Of a stretch of DNA of 45,426 nt, positions 41,185-45,426 are shown piece by piece (the stretch's first letter is position 1; each line of letters opens with the position of its first letter). Location of the stretch: positions 1 through 45,426 of the forward strand of contig CADCBQ010000025.1 in assembly GCA_902799745.1 (NCBI GenBank), written 5' to 3'. The position numbers and the translations under genes are program-made. The DNA comes from Fibrobacter succinogenes. Lineage in GTDB: Bacteria > Fibrobacterota > Fibrobacteria > Fibrobacterales > Fibrobacteraceae. The notes under the pieces were generated by a model. It ran no database searches. It was not told where the DNA came from and saw nothing but the letters and a program-made list of their open reading frames with translations.

Positions 41185-42147
41185 ATGTATAAGTTTGTCT
41201 TTCTCATTAATCCGATTAGTGGCGGCGGCCAGGGCAAGGTGATTCACCAGTATTTGCCCGAAATTATGTCTTCTTTGAATTACACAGAAGACCAATGGAA
41301 GGCCGAATTTACCAATATCGATGGGTTAGACAATCAAATCAAGGACGCTCTTGCAAATACCGAAAAACTGGTGGCTGTCGGTGGCGATGGCACAGTGTCT
41401 TCTGTCCTTTCGGTCATGGTCTCTTCGGAATACGCAAAATCCGTAAAAATCGGCCTGATTCCCCTTGGAACGGGTAACGATCTTGCGCGCGTGCTGAACC
41501 TTTACAAGCCCTATGTAGATAAGGGCCTTCTGTTCCTGGTGCGTAGGCTTTTGCAGGCCAAGGCGCGCCCCTTCGATATCTGGAAGGTGAACGGAAAACT
41601 TGCTTTTGCAAACTATTTTTCGGGTGGTATCGATGCCCGAATCGCTCACGATTTTAACCGCGCCCGTGCCAATGGCGAATTCAATTCGAATTCCGTGCTC
41701 GTGAACAAGCTGCACTATGTCAAGAGTTTCTTTGCGGACCGCTCTTACCAGCTTAAAAAGGGTAAGCTTTCGTTTGTAGATGCCGAGGGCCGCAGCTGGC
41801 AAAAAATTCTGGACGGCCACCGCACCGTGATTGTGGGCAATATCCCAAGTTTTGCTAGCGGTACGAATCCGTTCTACAAGTCCGACATGGCAGACGGCCT
41901 GCTCGAAATTGTATGCGTGCCGAACATGTTCAGGTTCTTGCTGGCCATTGCGGTCGGGAACTTGCCTGTCATCGGGAATCTAGTCAAGAAGTATTTTATC
42001 AAGACCCGCAAGGCCAAGTCCCTTAAGCTGGAATTTGCCGAAGACGAATTTTTACAGCTCGATGGCGAAGACTTGAGCGGTAAACTTGGCGGCCATGTAG
42101 ACATTGACTTTGCCTGCAAGGTGCAGATTATGGCGCTGGGGGAATAA
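41185..42147 (+). CDS. diacylglycerol kinase-family lipid kinase
   Basis: A 320-residue kinase of the DagK/YegS family. It begins YKFVFLINPISGGGQGK, has the nucleotide motif VAVGGDGTVSSVLSVM and the block GLIPLGTGNDLARVL, and a C-terminal beta-sandwich domain (from ANYFSGGIDARIAHDF). These enzymes phosphorylate diacylglycerol or related lipids at the inner membrane. Its stop codon overlaps the start of lpxD (TAATG), so it is co-translated with lipid A genes, and a role in recycling or modifying membrane lipids is likely. Start: ATG 41185, or the GTG one codon earlier. Confidence 0.9.
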   Translation: MYKFVFLINPISGGGQGKVIHQYLPEIMSSLNYTEDQWKAEFTNIDGLDNQIKDALANTEKLVAVGGDGTVSSVLSVMVSSEYAKSVKIGLIPLGTGNDLARVLNLYKPYVDKGLLFLVRRLLQAKARPFDIWKVNGKLAFANYFSGGIDARIAHDFNRARANGEFNSNSVLVNKLHYVKSFFADRSYQLKKGKLSFVDAEGRSWQKILDGHRTVIVGNIPSFASGTNPFYKSDMADGLLEIVCVPNMFRFLLAIAVGNLPVIGNLVKKYFIKTRKAKSLKLEFAEDEFLQLDGEDLSGKLGGHVDIDFACKVQIMALGE

Positions 42148-43214
42148 TGTTCTCCGTTCGCTGTGCCGAAGTCCTTGAATTTTTACGCAATACAGAATCG
42201 ATGGAATGTAACGTCTTGCGCGAGTCGCCAGAGGTTACTTTAACAGGCTTTGCCGCACTGACGCAGGCTCGCGAAAACGATGTGAGTTTTTGGGTCGGTC
42301 GCGTCGAGAGCGTGACGCATGCGAATGGTCCTTCGAACGATGATTTGAAAAAGACGGCTGCCGGCCTCCTATTCGTGCCTTCTGCTGCGGCGCAATCGGG
42401 CGAGGTTTCGTTCGCCGAGATTTTCCCGAACGCAAAGAACATTGTCGCCGTCGCTGAACCTTACCATGCCATGGTCAAGTTCCTGGAGCATTTCGAGGGC
42501 AACGGATTCACCGACAACATGGAATCGGGCGTGCATTTTGACCGCGACTACATGGGCGTGGGATATGGCGAAAACGGCCCCTGGATTCACCCGTCGGCGG
42601 TTGTCGAAGGCTTTGTTGACGAAGGCTGCTTTGTCGGGCCCGGCTGCGTCGTGATGCGCGGTGCAAGCATCGGGCGAGGCTGCCGCCTGGAATCGAACGT
42701 GACCATTTACCCGAATGTCATCGTGGGCGAGAGCTGCATTTTTCAAGCGGGCGTCGTAGTCGGAAGTCGCGGGTTTGGTTTTTACGAGCACGAGGGCGAA
42801 CGTCGCATGGTGCCGCATTTTGCGGGCGTCCGTATCGGGAACCGCTGCAGTTTCGGTGCAAATACGGTCGTGGCGGCTGGATTCATTTCTCCGACGACCA
42901 TCGGTGACAACTGCCATCTGGATTCCATGGTGCAGATTGCGCACAACTGCGTTCTTGGAAACAACATTTATATGGCCTCTCAAACGGCTCTCGGTGGAAC
43001 GACGATTCTCGAAGACGGCGTGCAGTTCGCGGGCGGCGCTAAGGCGGCCGGGCACTTGACCGTCGGCAAGAATGCGATTGTGACAGCGAAAGCGGGCGTG
43101 ACCAAGAGCGTTCCTGCGGGCAAGACGGTCGCTGGATTCCCGGCGATTGATATCGACATCTGGCGTCGTCAAATGGTCGAGCTCCGCATGATGGCGAAGA
43201 AGAACCTGAAGTAG
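42147..43214 (+). CDS. lpxD: UDP-3-O-acylglucosamine N-acyltransferase
   Basis: A 355-residue left-handed beta-helix acyltransferase adding the N-linked hydroxyacyl chain in lipid A synthesis. The N-terminal domain (about 1-110) has the LpxD pattern with LTGFAALTQARENDVSFW; hexapeptide repeats follow from HPSAVVEGFVDEGCFVGPGCVV to FAGGAKAAGHLTVGKNAIVTAKAGV. The catalytic histidine is in DSMVQIAHNCVLG, and the YEHEGERRMVPHFAGVRIG block matches the FG-x-x-x-W/R-KV-PQ region of the family. The C-terminal helix contains DIWRRQMVELRMM. It overlaps the lipid kinase gene and is followed 29 bases later by a divergent lpxC. Confidence 0.95.
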   Translation: MFSVRCAEVLEFLRNTESMECNVLRESPEVTLTGFAALTQARENDVSFWVGRVESVTHANGPSNDDLKKTAAGLLFVPSAAAQSGEVSFAEIFPNAKNIVAVAEPYHAMVKFLEHFEGNGFTDNMESGVHFDRDYMGVGYGENGPWIHPSAVVEGFVDEGCFVGPGCVVMRGASIGRGCRLESNVTIYPNVIVGESCIFQAGVVVGSRGFGFYEHEGERRMVPHFAGVRIGNRCSFGANTVVAAGFISPTTIGDNCHLDSMVQIAHNCVLGNNIYMASQTALGGTTILEDGVQFAGGAKAAGHLTVGKNAIVTAKAGVTKSVPAGKTVAGFPAIDIDIWRRQMVELRMMAKKNLK

Positions 43215-43243
43215 CTCGCAGTTTGCTATTTTGTACTGCGTAA

Positions 43244-44170
43244 ATGTCTAACGAAATTGTTTTTAAATCTCGCAGTTTGAGTTACGGGCAGACTTCTGTG
43301 TCGGTGGAGCCGCTGGAAAAGGACCCGCAGAAGGTTCCTTTTGTGGCTTGGTATGTGGGCGAAAAGCTTTTCTACCGCAGCGATGCGTGTCATTGTTTTG
43401 AAGAACTTGAATTTTTTGCGAAACGTACCGCCGGTTATAGGTTGAAGGACTCGGCGGATTCTGCGGCGGGGGAGCCTTCGCTGCAGCTGCTTTCGCCGGA
43501 GCATTTGGCACCCGTGTTCCTGATGTGGCCGCACCGGCGCTTTAACGTACGACTTTCTGATGCGGCCAAGCCCGAAGTCCCGATGATGGACGGTTCTGTG
43601 ATTCCGTTCTTCTGCGAAATGCGAAAATTCTGCGGTGCGCCCGAAGAGCTGGTCTTCTTCGATGCGCCTGTGCATGCCGAGTGGGACTTGGGTAGCGATA
43701 CCGCAGTCTACGGCCATGTCCGCATTACGCCGGCCGAAACCTTCGAAGTCGAATACGTGCTCGACCGCAATACCGCCCGCGATGGTTACGACCTGAAGTC
43801 GGCGGCCTCCGTCTCCATTTATTCGCCCGAAAACTTGTACCAAATTTTCATGGCGCGCACCTTCATCCATCAGGTGGAACTGGAGCGCGCCCGTGCGGCA
43901 GGCCTCCTCGCCGGAGTCGATGAATCTTGCGGACTCCTGCTCGCAGCGGGGGATTGCGCGGCTCAAAACAGCGCCTGTTCGCCAAAATTCCGCATCGCAA
44001 ACGAACCTGCGATGCATAAAATACTAGATTTGATTGGAGACCTGAGTTTTATCTGTCCGGCCCTTCCGAGGGTCAGAATCGAAATCACCAACGGTGGGCA
44101 TGTGTCCCACCACCAAATCATGGAGAAAATCATTCCTTATGTCAATGCTGGAATCTTTACCCAAGTCTAA
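43244..44170 (+). CDS. lpxC: LpxC-like deacetylase, divergent N-terminal half
   Basis: A 308-residue protein matching UDP-3-O-acyl-GlcNAc deacetylase, the committed step of lipid A synthesis. The catalytic residues are all present: Glu86 and His87 in SPEHLAPVF, Thr206 in ARTF, His258, Asp262 and Asp266 in MHKILDLIGDL, and His286 in GGHVSHH. EVPMMDGSVIPFF is also conserved. The first 80 residues do not show the usual G-x-GLH-x-G opening, and the C-terminus is short. Its position between lpxD and fabZ supports the call. A related protein without activity is possible but unlikely given the intact site. The gene overlaps fabZ by about 32 bases. A TATTTT box lies 11 bases before the start. Confidence 0.8.
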   Translation: MSNEIVFKSRSLSYGQTSVSVEPLEKDPQKVPFVAWYVGEKLFYRSDACHCFEELEFFAKRTAGYRLKDSADSAAGEPSLQLLSPEHLAPVFLMWPHRRFNVRLSDAAKPEVPMMDGSVIPFFCEMRKFCGAPEELVFFDAPVHAEWDLGSDTAVYGHVRITPAETFEVEYVLDRNTARDGYDLKSAASVSIYSPENLYQIFMARTFIHQVELERARAAGLLAGVDESCGLLLAAGDCAAQNSACSPKFRIANEPAMHKILDLIGDLSFICPALPRVRIEITNGGHVSHHQIMEKIIPYVNAGIFTQV

Positions 44171-44630
44171 CGTCGATGGAATCCTCTACGATGCCGAAGT
44201 CGTCCACAGCGTGCTTCCGCAGAAGGCCCCGTTTGCCTTTGTCGATGAAATCCTCTCCCTCGATGCTGAAAACATGGAAATCGTTGCCAAGTGGCATTTG
44301 ACCGGTGAAGAAGGTTTTCTCAAGGGACATTTCCCGGGCAATCCGGTGCTCCCCGGCGTGATTCAGATTGAATCCATGGCTCAGGCCGCCACACTCCTCA
44401 CCATGATCGGTCGCGAAGCCGAAACTACCGGCAAGCGCCCTGCCTTCATGGGTGTTGAAAACTGCCGTTTCCGCGCTCCGGTGATTCCGAAGGCCGAAAT
44501 CGTTCTGAAGGCCAAGCTCATCATGGCCCGCCACGGCATTTACAAGTACAGCGGCGAACTCCTGACCGTCGATGCCGAAGGCAAGGAAACCCTCTGCACC
44601 AAGGCCGACTTCAGCGCCGCCATGGTGTAA
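44139..44630 (+). CDS. fabZ: 3-hydroxyacyl-ACP dehydratase FabZ
   Basis: A hotdog-fold dehydratase of 163 residues if started at 44139 (161 at 44145). The catalytic block is LKGHFPGNPVLPGVIQIESMAQAA, with the His of GHFP and the Glu of IESMAQ; the opening VLPQKAPFAFVDEIL corresponds to the usual LPHRYPFLLVD. It removes water from 3-hydroxyacyl-ACP in fatty acid elongation and competes with lipid A synthesis for the same substrate. The start lies inside the 3' end of lpxC in another frame, so the two are translationally coupled. In many Bacteroidetes LpxC and FabZ are one fused protein; here they are separate but overlapping. Confidence 0.92.
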   Translation: MSMLESLPKSNVDGILYDAEVVHSVLPQKAPFAFVDEILSLDAENMEIVAKWHLTGEEGFLKGHFPGNPVLPGVIQIESMAQAATLLTMIGREAETTGKRPAFMGVENCRFRAPVIPKAEIVLKAKLIMARHGIYKYSGELLTVDAEGKETLCTKADFSAAMV

Positions 44631-44631
44631 G

Positions 44632-45225
44632 TTACGGGTCTAGCAACTCGCCACGAATCACTTCAACTTGATCCCCGACCAAACTGATAATGTTGGTCGG
44701 GTTTATTTCTATAGGGCCGCAGTCGACCATCATGTCAACGGAATGCTCGAAAGTCTTCCAGATATCGTCCGGCTCGTACATGTCTTCTTCGGTGAGCTTG
44801 GCGGCCGTGCTCAGGATCGGCTTGTCGAAATGCTGGAAAAGTTCCTTGAAGAACGGGTGCGTCGGCATTCTCACGCCAATTTCGGGGCGCTTGACGTCCA
44901 GGCGGCGGGCAATGTGCGGGTCAGCAGGCAAAATAAACGTGTACGGCCCGGGCACGCGCGGCTTCATGATGTTGAATGCAAAGTTGTCAACACGGGCGTA
45001 GTCGGTGGCCTTACGGATGTCCGGGATGATGAGCGCCATGAAGAACTTCTTCATCGGCTTCTTGAGGGCGTAAAGCTTGTGGATTGCCTTGGGCGATTCG
45101 GCGTTGCAGCCAATCGCGTAACCAGATTCAGTGGGGTAGAGGACCAAGCCGTCGTCTTCGAGGGCGGCTGCGGCAAGCTTCACGATTCTCGCTTGCGGAT
45201 TTACTGGGTGAACTTCAAAACGCAT
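44632..45225 (-). CDS. YciO/Sua5/YrdC-family protein
   Basis: A 197-residue protein of the Sua5/YrdC/YciO superfamily. The opening AAALEDDGLVLYPTESGYAIGCNAES and the RPEIGVRMPTHPF and PILSTAAKL blocks give the fold and the nucleotide/threonine site. YrdC and Sua5 make threonylcarbamoyl-AMP for the tRNA t6A modification. This sequence resembles the YciO branch (LKKPMKKFFMALI in place of KGRP-type loop; no S-x-N block but STAAKL), and YciO activity is less clear. A TATTTT box on the minus strand (complement 45232-45237) is 6 bases before the start. It converges on fabZ with one base between stops. Confidence 0.85.
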   Translation of the reverse strand: MRFEVHPVNPQARIVKLAAAALEDDGLVLYPTESGYAIGCNAESPKAIHKLYALKKPMKKFFMALIIPDIRKATDYARVDNFAFNIMKPRVPGPYTFILPADPHIARRLDVKRPEIGVRMPTHPFFKELFQHFDKPILSTAAKLTEEDMYEPDDIWKTFEHSVDMMVDCGPIEINPTNIISLVGDQVEVIRGELLDP

Positions 45226-45350
45226 GGCGATAAAATAGTAAAAACATAGGAAATTGCAATAGCTGATTTTAAGGGCTAAAAACTCAAAATTCCTGCTGTT
45301 TAGCCTGTCTTTTTTCTATTTTGTATGCCGTAAAATAATACGGAGTTTTT

Positions 45351-45426
45351 ATGTCCAATTATTGTCCTGTTATCGGTCTTGAAATCCATTGTCAGCTCGC
45401 GACTAAAACCAAGATGTTCTGCGGCT
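45351..45426 (+). CDS. gatB: Asp/Glu-tRNA amidotransferase subunit B, N-terminal fragment
   Basis: Only the first 25 codons are in the window, but they match GatB: CPVIGLEIHCQLATKTKMFCG, as in VIGLEVHVQL-TKTK-FC of the family. GatB is the kinase/binding subunit of the GatCAB complex that amidates misacylated Glu-tRNA-Gln or Asp-tRNA-Asn. The start has a good ribosome site (CGGAG) and the leader carries CTATTTTGTATGCCGTAAAA-type sequence similar to that before lpxC. Confidence 0.9.
   Translation, partial: MSNYCPVIGLEIHCQLATKTKMFCG

Overview
The window is almost certainly a chromosome segment of a Fibrobacter species close to F. succinogenes (Fibrobacterota). The evidence is two lipoproteins with the Fibrobacter succinogenes major paralogous (FISUMP) domain, a 1062-residue protein matching the cellulose-binding GH51 endoglucanase type of this genus, secreted proteins with poly-serine linkers, GH43 enzymes with CBM6-like modules, a lipid A pathway, and mdh of the succinate route. 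No tRNA, rRNA, insertion sequence, phage gene or CRISPR array was seen.

Layout. 1-241: end of glycyl-tRNA synthetase, then a terminator with a duplicated arm. 393-4218: operon of a FISUMP lipoprotein, a small lipoprotein and two paralogous outer-membrane-type proteins. 4291-8752 (minus): argH, a purine permease, apt and a radical SAM protein. 8816-11239: outer-membrane barrel plus PCMD lipoprotein. 11303-13532: amino acid ABC transporter whose binding protein is fused to the permease and has its two halves in swapped order. 13621-14196: yfcE. 14319-15326: second FISUMP lipoprotein. 15327-15930: repeat-filled gap. 16006-16947: mdh. 17169-21095: two tandem secreted GH43 paralogues behind a regulated-looking promoter. 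21098-23077 (minus): S1/P1-nuclease-fold protein and an internally duplicated envelope protein. 23159-24849: thiS-thiF-thiG. 24946-27225 (minus): AsmA-like DUF748 protein. 27261-29264: sugar-1-phosphate nucleotidyltransferase, TrmJ-like methyltransferase, Cys-rich unknown. 29261-30267: divergent GNAT and dUTPase. 30473-34511: DsbA-like lipoprotein and the GH51 endoglucanase. 34617-35273: AT-rich orphan lipoprotein. 35327-37543 (minus): glgB. 37656-38927: pyridoxal kinase and thioesterase. 38999-40435 (minus): aldehyde dehydrogenase. 40607-44630: gamma carbonic anhydrase-like protein, lipid kinase, lpxD, a divergent lpxC and an overlapping fabZ. 44632-45225 (minus): YciO-type protein. 45351-45426: start of gatB.

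How the genes work together. The secreted proteins suit a fibre-degrading Gram-negative cell: GH51 and GH43 enzymes attack cellulose and hemicellulose or pectin side chains, the DsbA-like protein can handle disulfides outside the cytoplasm, lipid A genes build the outer membrane, glgB stores glucose as glycogen, and mdh carries carbon toward succinate.

Most interesting points. (1) The permuted binding domain-permease fusion at 11303-12796. (2) Heptanucleotide pyrimidine-rich arrays, three of which end 4-5 bases before a -10-like box. (3) About a dozen genes with a TATATT or TATTTT box only 6-9 bases before the start codon, suggesting leaderless mRNAs. (4) Paired direct repeats upstream of the GH43 promoter. 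(5) A divergent lpxC overlapping fabZ. All calls come from reading the sequence; no database search was run.
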